A stretch of DNA of 64,000 nucleotides, taken from positions 868,001 to 932,000 of the forward strand of contig NZ_JAUSYZ010000001.1 of assembly GCF_030817195.1 (NCBI RefSeq), given 5' to 3'. The DNA is from Arthrobacter globiformis. Lineage in GTDB: Bacteria > Actinomycetota > Actinomycetes > Actinomycetales > Micrococcaceae. Numbering within the stretch: the first letter of the stretch is position 1; every line of letters begins with the position of its first letter. The position numbers and the translations under genes were made by a program. Shown piece by piece: positions 39,890-47,811 of this stretch. The notes below the pieces were generated by a model, which made no database searches, had not been told where the DNA came from, and worked only from the letters and a program-made list of their open reading frames with translations.

Positions 39890-40918
39890 TCAGGGCCTCA
39901 TCAGCTCAGGGTGGTGACGTTCGGTGACGTCCGGGTGGGCGCGCATCCGGCCCTTGAGCATGTTCAGGCCGAACGAGGCGAGCATGGGGTTGGACGGGTC
40001 GTCCGAGATGCCGCGCGCCTGCGCCTTCAGTTCTGCGGGGAGGGGGACCGGATCGACCACGGCGTCGAGCCGGGGTGACCAGAAGAACGGGACGGAGTAA
40101 CGGTCCACGCCGGGTGGCGGCGCCTTGACCCGGTGGATGGTGGCGGCAAGGTAGCCCTCGGTGGCCACTTCCAGCATTTCGCCGAGGTTCACCACCAGCG
40201 CTTCAGGGATGGGCTCCACGGGGACCCACGCGCTCGCGCCCGGCGGCAGCACTTCGAGCCCGCCCACCTCATCCTGGAGGAGGAGGGTCACAAATCCGTA
40301 GTCCGCGTGGGAGCCGACTCCCTGGTCGCCCGCCGCTTCCACCACTCCGCCCACGTAATGGACCAGCTTGCCCATCCAGGCCGGAGTATCCCTGAACGGT
40401 TCCTCGAAATAGTTCTCCGGCTGCTGGAGGGACACAGCGATGGCCCGCATGAGCTCCGCCCCCACCTTGGACATGAGCTCGGCCCAGGCCATGGCCGCCT
40501 CCTTCAGCTCCGGCATCGACTCATCCGGCCAGAGGTTGTGGCCCTGGAGGAGCCAGTACGGCTGCTCGGGGGGATAGTCCTTCACCGGTTCCCGGTCGGG
40601 TGAGTAGTCGATCTGCTCGCGCGCATCCGCCCTTCCCTGCGTGACTTCCGTGCCCATCCGGGTGTAGCCGCGGAAATGCGGTGACAGCCGGTTGTCGAGT
40701 TTCATGCGTTCTTCGAGGGGCAGGTCGAAAAAGCGCCTGATCGTCGCCAGCAGTTCCTTCGCCTGGCCGGGGGCACCGCCGTAGCCGATGACCTGGAAGA
40801 AACCCACGCGGTGCGTGGCGTCGCGGAGCTCTTCAATGAACTCCGGACTGAACGAACCGTCGGCCCGGCGTGAGGAGCCGAGATCCAGTACAGGAATGGT
40901 CTCCCGGGCAGCTGCCAT
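39890..40918 (-). CDS. Isopenicillin-N-synthase-like Fe(II)/2OG oxygenase
   Basis: 342 residues. N-terminal DIOX_N part (IPVLDLGSSRRADGSFSPEF) is followed by the jelly-roll core. The iron ligands are in GVGSHADYGFVTLLLQDEVG (HxD near residue 210) and AATIHRVKAPPP (distal His near 265). The 2-oxoglutarate anchor RYSVPFFWSP (RxS) follows. It should hydroxylate or oxidise a small molecule in the cytosol; the substrate is unknown. TAGTCT (40925-40930) lies 6 nt before the start, so it is probably leaderless and divergent from the equally leaderless YjbR gene. Confidence 0.88.
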   Translation of the reverse strand: MAAARETIPVLDLGSSRRADGSFSPEFIEELRDATHRVGFFQVIGYGGAPGQAKELLATIRRFFDLPLEERMKLDNRLSPHFRGYTRMGTEVTQGRADAREQIDYSPDREPVKDYPPEQPYWLLQGHNLWPDESMPELKEAAMAWAELMSKVGAELMRAIAVSLQQPENYFEEPFRDTPAWMGKLVHYVGGVVEAAGDQGVGSHADYGFVTLLLQDEVGGLEVLPPGASAWVPVEPIPEALVVNLGEMLEVATEGYLAATIHRVKAPPPGVDRYSVPFFWSPRLDAVVDPVPLPAELKAQARGISDDPSNPMLASFGLNMLKGRMRAHPDVTERHHPELMRP

Positions 40919-40924
40919 GTTCGC

Positions 40925-40930
40925 AGACTA
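40925..40930 (-). promoter_or_regulatory. -10 element TAGTCT, leaderless start of oxygenase gene
   Basis: Six nucleotides before the ATG at 40918. Confidence 0.5.
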
Positions 40931-40951
40931 GCACCGCCCGGAAAGGGTTTG

Positions 40952-40957
40952 TAGGCT
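40952..40957 (+). promoter_or_regulatory. -10 element TAGGCT, leaderless start of YjbR-like gene
   Basis: TAGGCT, 6 nt, ATG at 40964. The whole divergent gap with the oxygenase gene is only 45 bp and holds both -10 boxes. Confidence 0.5.
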
Positions 40958-40963
40958 CGCAAC

Positions 40964-41368
40964 ATGGATCCAGCCGACCTGAGGAAAATCTGCCTGTCGT
41001 TTCCGGGCACCTTCGAGGACTTCCCGTTCGGTCCCGAAACGTCGGTGTTCAAGGTCAGGGCGGCCGTGTCCGGCGGGGCAAAGCAGGAGGCCAAGATGTT
41101 CGCGGCGTCCGCCATGGATCCTGACGACTGGTCGGTGAGCCTCAAGTGCGAGCCTGCCCTGGCCGAACAGCTCCGGGCCGTGCATCCGGAGATCACCGGC
41201 GCGTGGCACATGAACAAGACACACTGGAACGGCGTCCGCCTGGACGGGGACCTGCCCGACGACATGGTGCGGGACATGGTGGAGGACTCCTACGACCTCG
41301 TGGTTGCCTCGCTGAGCCGGAAACAGCGGGAACAGCTTGGCTGGGCCAGGCAGGTGGGCAATGAGTGA
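40964..41368 (+). CDS. MmcQ/YjbR-family protein
   Basis: 134 residues with the CyaY-like YjbR fold pattern: CLSFPGTFEDFPFGPETSVF near residue 10, KMFAASAMDPDDWSVSLKCE, and HPEITGAWHMNKTHWNGVRL (the conserved HMNK-HWN part). A C-terminal helix VRDMVEDSYDLVVASLSRKQ closes it. DNA-binding has been proposed for the family, without firm proof. The stop overlaps the DUF1990 gene by 8 nt, so this is the first gene of a short operon. Confidence 0.88.
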   Translation: MDPADLRKICLSFPGTFEDFPFGPETSVFKVRAAVSGGAKQEAKMFAASAMDPDDWSVSLKCEPALAEQLRAVHPEITGAWHMNKTHWNGVRLDGDLPDDMVRDMVEDSYDLVVASLSRKQREQLGWARQVGNE

Positions 41369-41909
41369 GAAGCGCCTGGCACGGGGTGTCCTCAACTATC
41401 CGGAGATCGGCGCCACCGAGCACGGCGGGGCTCCGGCGGGCTACCGCCGCGTGGCGTCCCGCACCTATCTCGGCGAGGGGGCGGACGTCTACTTACGGGT
41501 GGCCCAAGGGATCCTGGCCTGGGAACTGCAGCGGCGGTCCGGCCTGCGGGTCCGGACCGAGTCCGGCATCGTCGTTCCCGGCGCACGCGTGGTGAGTGGA
41601 TTCGGCGTCGGGCCCTTCCGCCTCAATATTCCCTGCGAGGTGGTGTGGGTGCACCGCCCTGTTCCGGGCGGCGGACCGCAGTCCGCCGGCTTCGGCTACG
41701 GCTCCCTGCCCGGTCACCCCGTGCGCGGTGAGGAGTCATTCGAGGCCGAGATTGATGCCCAGGGCCGGGTGTACCTCCGCATCACAGCATTCAGCCGGCC
41801 GTCCAATTGGTTCTACGCCGCGGGCGGCGCGCTGGCCCGCCGGGCGCAGCGCCTCATGACTTCCCGATACATTGAAGGTGCACGCCAACTCGCCGCAGGT
41901 GAAAGCTGA
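41361..41909 (+). CDS. DUF1990 family protein
   Basis: 182 residues from ATG at 41361, which overlaps the YjbR stop by 8 nt. Conserved family features: LNYPEIGATEHGGAPAGYRR, GILAWELQRRSGLRV, GFGYGSLPGHPVRGEESFEA and RITAFSRPSNWFYAAGGALA. DUF1990 is widespread in actinobacteria and plants; its fold resembles START-like proteins, but no role is established. A TPR gene follows after 13 nt, so YjbR, DUF1990 and the TPR gene are probably one transcript. Confidence 0.85.
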   Translation: MSEKRLARGVLNYPEIGATEHGGAPAGYRRVASRTYLGEGADVYLRVAQGILAWELQRRSGLRVRTESGIVVPGARVVSGFGVGPFRLNIPCEVVWVHRPVPGGGPQSAGFGYGSLPGHPVRGEESFEAEIDAQGRVYLRITAFSRPSNWFYAAGGALARRAQRLMTSRYIEGARQLAAGES

Positions 41910-41922
41910 TCAGGAGAGGTAC

Positions 41923-42573
41923 ATGCTGGACCAAAAGAGCCTTGACCTTTTGTGGAACTTCGAGGATCCGAAGCTGTCCGAGCAGCGCTTCCGGGACGCG
42001 CTCGCCGACCCGCGGTACGACGCCGACGAGCGCGCCGAACTCGCCACGCAGCTGGGGCGCGCCATCGGTCTCCAGGGACGCTTCGAAGAGGCTGACGCGC
42101 TGCTCGACGCGATTGACGGCGATGAGCCGACGGTGGGTGTCCGGATCCTGCTGGAGCGCGGGCGGGTCCTGAACTCGAGCGGGCACGCGGCCATGGCGGT
42201 GCCCCTGTTTGAGCAGGCGGCCGAGCTCGGCGACCATCTTGGCGAGGAGTTCCTTGCGGTGGACGCGCTCCACATGCTGGCCATAGCCGACTCCGCCCAC
42301 GCGGAGCTGTGGACCCGCAGTGCGCTGGAGTACGCGTCCACGGTCCACGACGAGCGCACAAAGCGCTGGATGGTGGCCCTGCATAACAACCTGGGCTGGA
42401 CCCTGCACGGCGCAGGCCGGCTCACCGAGGCGCTCGTGGAGTTCCAGCTGGCCGAGCAGTGGGCCGAGCGCGTCGGAACCCCGGCCCAGCAGAAGTACGC
42501 CCGCGAGGCCATTGAAGAGTGCGAGCAGGCGCTGGCGTCCGAACAGAACGCAAGAACCCAACGAAAGGCATAG
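41923..42573 (+). CDS. TPR-repeat protein
   Basis: 216 residues from ATG at 41923, with GGAGAGG 5 nt upstream. Tetratricopeptide-like helix pairs: FRDALADPRYDADERAELAT, LGRAIGLQGRFEEADALLDA, GRVLNSSGHAAMAVPLFEQA, NLGWTLHGAGRLTEALVEFQ and QKYAREAIEECEQALASEQN. No signal peptide or extra domain, so it is a cytosolic scaffold or adaptor of unknown partner. It lies between DUF1990 (13 nt upstream) and an ABM-type gene (4 nt downstream). Confidence 0.8.
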   Translation: MLDQKSLDLLWNFEDPKLSEQRFRDALADPRYDADERAELATQLGRAIGLQGRFEEADALLDAIDGDEPTVGVRILLERGRVLNSSGHAAMAVPLFEQAAELGDHLGEEFLAVDALHMLAIADSAHAELWTRSALEYASTVHDERTKRWMVALHNNLGWTLHGAGRLTEALVEFQLAEQWAERVGTPAQQKYAREAIEECEQALASEQNARTQRKA

Positions 42574-42577
42574 CCCC

Positions 42578-42895
42578 TTGATATTCATCGTCGTCAAGTT
42601 CAAGGTCAAGCCGGACTGGTCGGAGAAGTGGCTCGGCCTGGTGGCCGACTTCACCGAGGCCACCCGCCAGGAGCCGGGCAACTTGTGGTTCGACTGGTCC
42701 CGCAGCGTGGACGACCCCAACGAGTTCGTCCTGGTCGAAGCGTTCAAGGACGATGCCGCCGGCGACCACGTCAACAGCGCGCACTTCAAGAAGGCCATGG
42801 CGGAGACGCCGCAGGCCCTCGCCGAGACCCCGCGCATCATCAGCCGCCAGCTCGACGGCGAAGGCTGGGACACGATGGGCGAACTCAGCATCTGA
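42578..42895 (+). CDS. Antibiotic-biosynthesis-monooxygenase-domain protein (YgiN-like)
   Basis: 105 residues from TTG at 42578, 4 nt after the TPR stop. The ABM ferredoxin-like fold is plain: FIVVKFKVKPDWSEKWLGLV at the start, EATRQEPGNLWFDWSRSVDD, FVLVEAFKDDAAGDHVNSAH and FKKAMAETPQALAETPRIIS. Conserved His/Asp of quinol monooxygenases (HVNSAHF) are in place. It probably acts as a dimer on a small hydrophobic molecule or as a stress protein. Right after its stop come two dispersed repeats in succession (42897-43004). Confidence 0.85.
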   Translation: MIFIVVKFKVKPDWSEKWLGLVADFTEATRQEPGNLWFDWSRSVDDPNEFVLVEAFKDDAAGDHVNSAHFKKAMAETPQALAETPRIISRQLDGEGWDTMGELSI

Positions 42896-42896
42896 A

Positions 42897-42946
42897 CCCC
42901 CGTCGATTGCTCCGTAACCGCCCTTTTGAGGGGCCTAAACGGCAGT
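42897..42946 (+). repeat. GATTGCTCCGTAACCGCC palindrome family, truncated copy
   Basis: Left arm CGTCGATTGCTCCGTAACCG as in the full copy at 43320, then CCCTTTTGAGGGG and AAACGGCAG. The right arm stops after a few bases and is replaced by the 58-bp repeat that begins at 42947. Confidence 0.8.
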
Positions 42947-43004
42947 GGGCCCACGCCGGCAGGGTTCCCTGGCCGAGCTTGCGAGGCGAGGGAGCCGGTG
43001 GGGA
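42947..43004 (+). repeat. 58-bp dispersed repeat, copy 3
   Basis: 58 bp from GGGCCCACGCC to GGTGGGGA, as in copies 1 and 2. It ends 8 nt before the -10 element of the DUF503 gene and joins directly onto the truncated palindrome at 42897-42946. Confidence 0.9.
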
Positions 43005-43012
43005 GCACTCGA

Positions 43013-43018
43013 TAGCAT
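43013..43018 (+). promoter_or_regulatory. -10 element TAGCAT, leaderless start of DUF503 gene
   Basis: TAGCAT, 6 nt, ATG at 43025. The -35 region falls in the 58-bp repeat. Confidence 0.5.
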
Positions 43019-43024
43019 GATGGC

Positions 43025-43318
43025 ATGTGGATCGGCTGGATCGAGTTCGACATCCTCCTCGGCGACGTGCACAGCCTCAAGGAGAAGCGGTCCGTGGTGC
43101 GGCCGCTCCTGGCTGAACTGAAACGGCGCTATGAGGTCTCCGTGGCCGAGGTGGGGGACCACGAGCAGTACCGCCGCACCAGGATCGGCGCCGGTCTGGT
43201 CGCCGCGGACCGCGGGCACCTCGTAGAGGTGCTCACCGCCGTCGAACGCTTCGTGGCCTTCCGCCCCGAACTGGAGCTGCTGAGCTCCCGGCAGCGCGAG
43301 ATCCACAGCGAGGACTAA
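43025..43318 (+). CDS. DUF503 family protein
   Basis: 97 residues with the typical compact DUF503 pattern: WIGWIEFDILLGDVHSLKEK, RSVVRPLLAELKRRYEVSVA, EVGDHEQYRRTRIGAGLVAA and a short acidic C-terminus. The family is common in actinobacteria and Firmicutes next to rbfA/infB genes. Here it stands alone between repeat elements. No function is proven. Probably leaderless. The promoter upstream of the -10 box is formed by a dispersed repeat. Confidence 0.88.
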   Translation: MWIGWIEFDILLGDVHSLKEKRSVVRPLLAELKRRYEVSVAEVGDHEQYRRTRIGAGLVAADRGHLVEVLTAVERFVAFRPELELLSSRQREIHSED

Positions 43319-43319
43319 A

Positions 43320-43387
43320 CCCCATCGATTGCTCCGTAACCGCCCTTTTCAACCCTGAAAACGGCGGTTACGGAGCAATCGATGGGG
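43320..43387. repeat. GATTGCTCCGTAACCGCC palindrome family, complete copy
   Basis: Perfect 25-bp arms, 43320-43344 and 43363-43387, starting CCCCATCGATTGCTCC, with CTTTT/AAAA continuing the stem around a small loop. It begins 2 nt after the DUF503 stop and may also end its transcript. A related copy is at 44385-44432. Confidence 0.95.
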
Positions 43388-43437
43388 GCTGTGGATAACC
43401 TCAGCGGGGCGGGAGTCCTTTCTGCTCTTATGTAGCC

Positions 43438-44379
43438 ATGAAGACCGCACGCCCGCTGCCGAACAAATTCCAGGACAGGCCGTTCACCGTCGGTGAGGCC
43501 GGCCGCGCTGGCATTACCTCGAAGCGGCTCCGGCACCGCTCGCTCATTCCGTTGGGCAGGGGCATTCGTGCAGAAGGCCCGATGGCGGGACTCCCGTTGT
43601 GCGTCCGGGTGCGGCCCTTCATCGAGGTCAACGAGCGATGCGCCGCATCGCACCTCACCGCGGCGGAGCTTCTCAACCTTCCGCGACGACGGCAGAAAGG
43701 GGCGTCCGACATGTTCGACATCATCAGGCCTGAGGGTGCAGCCCACCTGAACCGGCCGCACGTCATCGTCCACCGGATGAAGCTCTACGACGATGAAGTC
43801 ACCACCGTTGACGGCATCCCCGTCACCACACCGGAACGGACGTGGTTGGATCTTGCCGAAATGCTGAGCGTGGATGAGCTTGTTGTGGCGGGGGACAGCT
43901 GTGTTCGGGTGCCGCGTCCGGAGCTGGAGGGCCGGGACCAGTCCCTGTGTACGCTGGCGGACCTCCAGCGCATGATCGACCGGCACAAGGGCAAGCGCGG
44001 GCTGCGCAAGGCAAAGGAAGCCATCACGCTCATCCGGGTTGGCTCGGACTCACCGCAGGAGACCCTGCTTCGGCTCGCGATTGTCCGCGCGGGCCTGCCG
44101 GAGCCGGAGCTGAATGTGCCGATACTGTCCGATGATGGCCTGCGCCACCATGAGCCGGATCTGTCCTACAAGCACTACCGCATCGGCATCGAGTATGAAG
44201 GCGAGCATCACGGTGACGAACTGCAGATTGAGCGGGACATCGCGCGGTCGGAACGGTACGTCGCTTTGGGCTGGACGGAAGTCCGCATCTCCAAACGTCA
44301 CATGTTGAATGACGGCAAGGCGGCCGTAGCTAAGGTCCGCAGCGCGCTGGTCCAGGCCGGATGGCGGCCGGGCCGTTAA
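43438..44379 (+). CDS. DUF559 (Vsr-like endonuclease-fold) protein
   Basis: 313 residues. The N-terminal half resembles the winged-helix/AbiEi-like module of actinobacterial proteins of this kind (FTVGEAGRAGITSKRLRHRS, VTTVDGIPVTTPERTWLDLA). The C-terminal ~110 residues form a DUF559 domain of the Vsr/PD-(D/E)XK fold: DSPQETLLRLAIVRAGLPEP, HHEPDLSYKHYRIGIEYEGE (the D...E-x-E catalytic pattern) and ERYVALGWTEVRISKRHM. A nuclease is likely but the target is unknown. The gene is framed by palindromes of one repeat family at 43320 and 44385. No clear ribosome site precedes ATG at 43438. Confidence 0.8.
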   Translation: MKTARPLPNKFQDRPFTVGEAGRAGITSKRLRHRSLIPLGRGIRAEGPMAGLPLCVRVRPFIEVNERCAASHLTAAELLNLPRRRQKGASDMFDIIRPEGAAHLNRPHVIVHRMKLYDDEVTTVDGIPVTTPERTWLDLAEMLSVDELVVAGDSCVRVPRPELEGRDQSLCTLADLQRMIDRHKGKRGLRKAKEAITLIRVGSDSPQETLLRLAIVRAGLPEPELNVPILSDDGLRHHEPDLSYKHYRIGIEYEGEHHGDELQIERDIARSERYVALGWTEVRISKRHMLNDGKAAVAKVRSALVQAGWRPGR

Positions 44380-44384
44380 ACGAG

Positions 44385-44432
44385 TGCTCCGTAACTGCCC
44401 TTCTGACGGGTCAAAAGGGCAGCTACGGAGCA
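44385..44432. repeat. GATTGCTCCGTAACCGCC palindrome family, third copy
   Basis: Arms TGCTCCGTAACTGCCCTT (44385-44402) and AAGGGCAGCTACGGAGCA (44415-44432) with one mismatch. It starts 5 nt after the DUF559 stop, between this gene and the convergent purL. Confidence 0.9.
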
Positions 44433-44460
44433 GTCGATGGCGGGTGGGCGGCGGTGGGGA

Positions 44461-46788
44461 TTAGCCGAAGTACTTCGGCAGGGTGGCCTCGTGGGCTTCG
44501 CGGAGGGCGTCCAGCGAGAGGGTATCCACGCCGTTGATCGCCAACTGTCCGCTGGCTGCGTCCACCACGCCGATGCGCAGGTGCTCGAAGCCGCGGGCGG
44601 TGCACATGTCCTTGAAGCGGACTTCCTCGGAGCGCGGAACGCTCACGACGGCGCGGCCCTGGGTCTCGGAGAACAGCGCCGTGAAGAGGTCAATGCCGTC
44701 GCGGTCCAGGACATCCTGCAGCGCGATCCGGGCACCCACGCCGTAGCGCAGCGACGATTCCACGAGGGCCGCGGCAAGGCCGCCTTCGGAGAGGTCGTGG
44801 GCCGAGTCCACCATGCCGTCGCGGGACGCGTTGATCAGGATCTCGCCCAGCGCGCGTTCGGCCTCGAGGTCAACCTTGGGAGGCAGGCCGCCGAGGTGGC
44901 CGCGCAGGTTGGACCATTCCGAGCCGTCCAGCTCGGCCGCCGTGGTGCCCAGCAGGTAGATGGCTGCGCCGTCTTCCCGCCAGCCCGACGGCGTGCGGCG
45001 GGCGACGTCGTCGAGCTTGCCCAGCACTGCCACCACGGGGGAGGGGTGGATCGGCGTGGTGCCGGTCTGGTTGTACAGCGAGACGTTGCCGCCGGTCACC
45101 GGGATGCCCAGCACCATGCAGGCGTCGGAGAGGCCGCGGATGGCTTCGGCCAGCTGCCACATGACGTCCGGGTCCTCGGGGGAACCGAAGTTCAGGCAGT
45201 CACTGACGGCCATCGGAACGGCGCCGGAGGTGGCCACGTTGCGGTAGGCCTCGGCCAGTGCCAGCTGGGCGCCGTGGTACGGGTCCAGGTAGGTGTAGCG
45301 GCCGTTGGCGTCGGTGGCCAGGGCAACGCCCAGGCCGGATTCCTCGTCCACGCGGACCACGCCGGCGTCGTCCGGGAACGCCATGGCGGTGTTGCCGCCG
45401 ACGTACCGGTCGTACTGGTTGGTGATCCAGGACTTGTCGCACATGTTCGGCGAGGCAACGAGCTCGGTGACGGCTGCGGCCAGTTCCGCCGGCGCGGAGG
45501 GGCGGCCGGCGTCCTGCACGGAACCGGTGAACCTATCGGCCTGGACCGTGTCCTGCCACTCCGGACGGGCGAACGGGCGGTCGTAGACCGGACCGTCATG
45601 GGCCACGGTGCGCGGGTCGACGTCGACAATGACTTCGCCTTCCCACGTGATGATGAGGCGGCCGCTGTCGGTCACCTCACCCAGCCAGGCGTATTCCACG
45701 GCCCACTTGTCCATGACGGCTTCGAAGGCCTCGACGTTCTCCGGCGTCACCACGGCCATCATGCGTTCCTGGGACTCGGACATCAGGATCTCGCCCGGAG
45801 TCAGGGTGGGGTCGCGCAGCAGGACAGAGGTCAGTTCGACGTTCATGCCGCCGTCGCCGTTGGAGGCGAGCTCGGACGTGGCGCAGGAGATGCCGGCGGC
45901 ACCGAGGTCCTGGATACCTTCAACCAGCGAGCCCTTGAACAGTTCCAGGCAGCACTCGATCAGGACCTTCTCGGCGAACGGGTCGCCCACCTGAACAGCG
46001 GGGCGCTTGGACGGCTTGGTGTCGTCGAAGGACTCCGAGGCCAGCACCGAGGCGCCGCCAATGCCGTCGCCGCCGGTGCGGGCACCGAACAGGACCACCT
46101 TGTTGCCCTTGCCCGAGGCGTTGGCCAGGCGGATGTCCTCGTGGCGCATGACGCCCACGGCCAGTGCGTTCACCAGCGGGTTGCCCTGGTATACGGAGTC
46201 GAAGACCATCTCGCCGCCGATGTTCGGCAGGCCGAGGGAGTTGCCGTAGCCGCCGATGCCGGCGACCGCGCCGTGCATGACGCGGGCGGTGTCCGGGTGG
46301 TCGATGGCGCCGAAGCGCAGCGGATCCATCACGGCCACCGGGCGGGCGCCCATGGAGATGATGTCGCGGACGATGCCGCCGATGCCGGTGGCGGCACCCT
46401 GGTAGGGCTCAACGAACGACGGCGAATTGTGGGACTCGATCTTGAAGGTGACGGCCCAGCCGTCGCCCAGGTTGGTGACGCCGGCGTTCTCGCCGATGCC
46501 CACCAGCATGTCCTTCTTCATCTCGTCCGTCACCTTCTCGCCGAACTGGCGCAGGTGGTTCTTCGAGGACTTGTAGGAGCAGTGCTCGCTCCACATCACG
46601 GAGTACATGGCGAGCTCCGCGCCGGTCGGGCGCCGGCCCAGGACCTTGACGATCTCGTCGAACTCGTTGCGCTTCAGGCCCAGCTCGGCCCAGGGCAGCT
46701 CGGTGTCCGGCGTCTTGGCCGCGTTTTCGACGGTGTCGATGTTGAACTTCTTGGTCTCGGTGATCGAGCTTGTTGAGATCTCGGTCAT
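44461..46788 (-). CDS. purL: Phosphoribosylformylglycinamidine synthase, large subunit
   Basis: 775 residues, the short (PurS/PurQ-dependent) form. It makes FGAM from FGAR, ATP and ammonia from PurQ. Motifs: MYSVMWSEHCSYKSSKNHLR, VTFKIESHNSPSFVEPYQGA, VRDIISMGARPVAVMDPL, GNKVVLFGARTGGDGIGGAS and AHDLSEGGLAAALVESSLRY. The ATG at 46788 overlaps the purQ stop by 4 nt; a longer frame upstream runs antisense to nothing and in the wrong frame of purQ, so it is rejected. The first residues EISTSSITE resemble a dispersed CAACAAGCTC-type repeat inserted in frame. Confidence 0.96.
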   Translation of the reverse strand: MTEISTSSITETKKFNIDTVENAAKTPDTELPWAELGLKRNEFDEIVKVLGRRPTGAELAMYSVMWSEHCSYKSSKNHLRQFGEKVTDEMKKDMLVGIGENAGVTNLGDGWAVTFKIESHNSPSFVEPYQGAATGIGGIVRDIISMGARPVAVMDPLRFGAIDHPDTARVMHGAVAGIGGYGNSLGLPNIGGEMVFDSVYQGNPLVNALAVGVMRHEDIRLANASGKGNKVVLFGARTGGDGIGGASVLASESFDDTKPSKRPAVQVGDPFAEKVLIECCLELFKGSLVEGIQDLGAAGISCATSELASNGDGGMNVELTSVLLRDPTLTPGEILMSESQERMMAVVTPENVEAFEAVMDKWAVEYAWLGEVTDSGRLIITWEGEVIVDVDPRTVAHDGPVYDRPFARPEWQDTVQADRFTGSVQDAGRPSAPAELAAAVTELVASPNMCDKSWITNQYDRYVGGNTAMAFPDDAGVVRVDEESGLGVALATDANGRYTYLDPYHGAQLALAEAYRNVATSGAVPMAVSDCLNFGSPEDPDVMWQLAEAIRGLSDACMVLGIPVTGGNVSLYNQTGTTPIHPSPVVAVLGKLDDVARRTPSGWREDGAAIYLLGTTAAELDGSEWSNLRGHLGGLPPKVDLEAERALGEILINASRDGMVDSAHDLSEGGLAAALVESSLRYGVGARIALQDVLDRDGIDLFTALFSETQGRAVVSVPRSEEVRFKDMCTARGFEHLRIGVVDAASGQLAINGVDTLSLDALREAHEATLPKYFG

Positions 46789-47558
46789 TTGTTCGCTCCC
46801 ACAATCTTGTTCAGCACGGAGGTGAAGAAGCCCAGGCCGTCGGTGTCCGTCCCGCCGATGCCGTCCAGGGATTCGGGGCCGAAGCCAACTTCCACGGCGT
46901 GCTCCGGGTGCGGCATGAGGCCCACCACGTTGCCGGCGGCGTTGGAGATGCCGGCGATGTCGCGGCGCGAGCCGTTCGGGTTGAAGCCCACGTAGCGGAA
47001 CACCACGCGGCCCTCGGCCTCCAGGGCGTCGAGGGTCTTCTCGTCCGCGATGTACTGGCCGTCCTGGTTCTTCAGCGGCACCGTGATTTCCTGGCCCGCC
47101 GCATAGTCGATGGTCCAGTCGGTGCTGCTGTTTTCGACCCGCAGCACCTGGTCGCGGCACATGAACTTCAGGTGGTCATTCTTGATCATCGATCCGGGCA
47201 GCAGGTGCGACTCGGTCAGAATCTGGAAGCCGTTGCAGATGCCGAGCACCGGCAGCTTCGCATCCGAGTTGGCTGCGTCGATGATCTTGGACATCAGCGG
47301 GGCGAAACGTGCGATGGCACCGGCGCGGAGGTAGTCCCCGTACGAGAAACCGCCGGGGATGATGACGGCGTCCACGTCACCCAGTTCGGTGTCTGCGTGC
47401 CAGAGCTCCACGGGCGTGCCGCCTGCCAGGCGCACCGCACGGGAAGCGTCCCGGTCATCCAGGGTTCCGGGGAAAGTGACGACGCCGATCTTCGCGCCTG
47501 CGAGGCGCGGCTCGGAGGCGACGGCGACTGCCTCGCCGATCAGGGGAAGTTCAGTCAT
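46785..47558 (-). CDS. purQ: Phosphoribosylformylglycinamidine synthase, glutaminase subunit
   Basis: 257 residues. Class I glutamine amidotransferase: IGVVTFPGTLDDRDASRAVR, AVIIPGGFSYGDYLRAGAIA (oxyanion region), catalytic Cys in PVLGICNGFQILTESHLL near residue 108, and His/Glu in GLMPHPEHAVE near 230. A ~20-residue N-terminal stretch (MTELPLIGEAVAVASEPRLA) is longer than usual. It delivers ammonia to PurL. Translationally coupled to both purS (stop 47560, start 47558) and purL. Confidence 0.96.
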   Translation of the reverse strand: MTELPLIGEAVAVASEPRLAGAKIGVVTFPGTLDDRDASRAVRLAGGTPVELWHADTELGDVDAVIIPGGFSYGDYLRAGAIARFAPLMSKIIDAANSDAKLPVLGICNGFQILTESHLLPGSMIKNDHLKFMCRDQVLRVENSSTDWTIDYAAGQEITVPLKNQDGQYIADEKTLDALEAEGRVVFRYVGFNPNGSRRDIAGISNAAGNVVGLMPHPEHAVEVGFGPESLDGIGGTDTDGLGFFTSVLNKIVGANK

Positions 47559-47559
47559 C

Positions 47560-47811
47560 TCAGGCCTCGACGACCTCGACGTTCACGACGTCCTCGATCA
47601 CCGGGTTGGACAGCAGGGTTTCGGCGGCGTCGCGGGCCTGGGCCAGGATGTCCTCGGTCACCTCGCCGTCAACGGTCAGTTCGAAACGCTTGCCCTGGCG
47701 TACAGAGCTAAAGCTGGTGAAGCCCAGACGGGGGAGCGCACCCACGATGGCCTTCCCCTGCGGGTCCAGAATCTCGGGCTTGGGCATGACGTCGACAACG
47801 ATCCGGGGCAT
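47560..47811 (-). CDS. purS: Phosphoribosylformylglycinamidine synthase subunit PurS
   Basis: 83 residues from ATG at 47811 with AGGAG 7 nt upstream. MPRIVVDVMPKPEILDPQGK is the usual start; VRQGKRFELTVDGEVTEDIL and ARDAAETLLSNPVIEDVVNV complete the small fold that bridges PurL and PurQ. First gene of the purSQL operon. A direct repeat (47894-47920) lies about 85 bp upstream. Confidence 0.95.
   Translation of the reverse strand: MPRIVVDVMPKPEILDPQGKAIVGALPRLGFTSFSSVRQGKRFELTVDGEVTEDILAQARDAAETLLSNPVIEDVVNVEVVEA

Noticed and set aside
46789..47160. N-terminal extension of PurL to 899 residues
   Set aside because: It would cover purQ in a wrong frame; ATG at 46788 overlaps the purQ stop and matches the family start.
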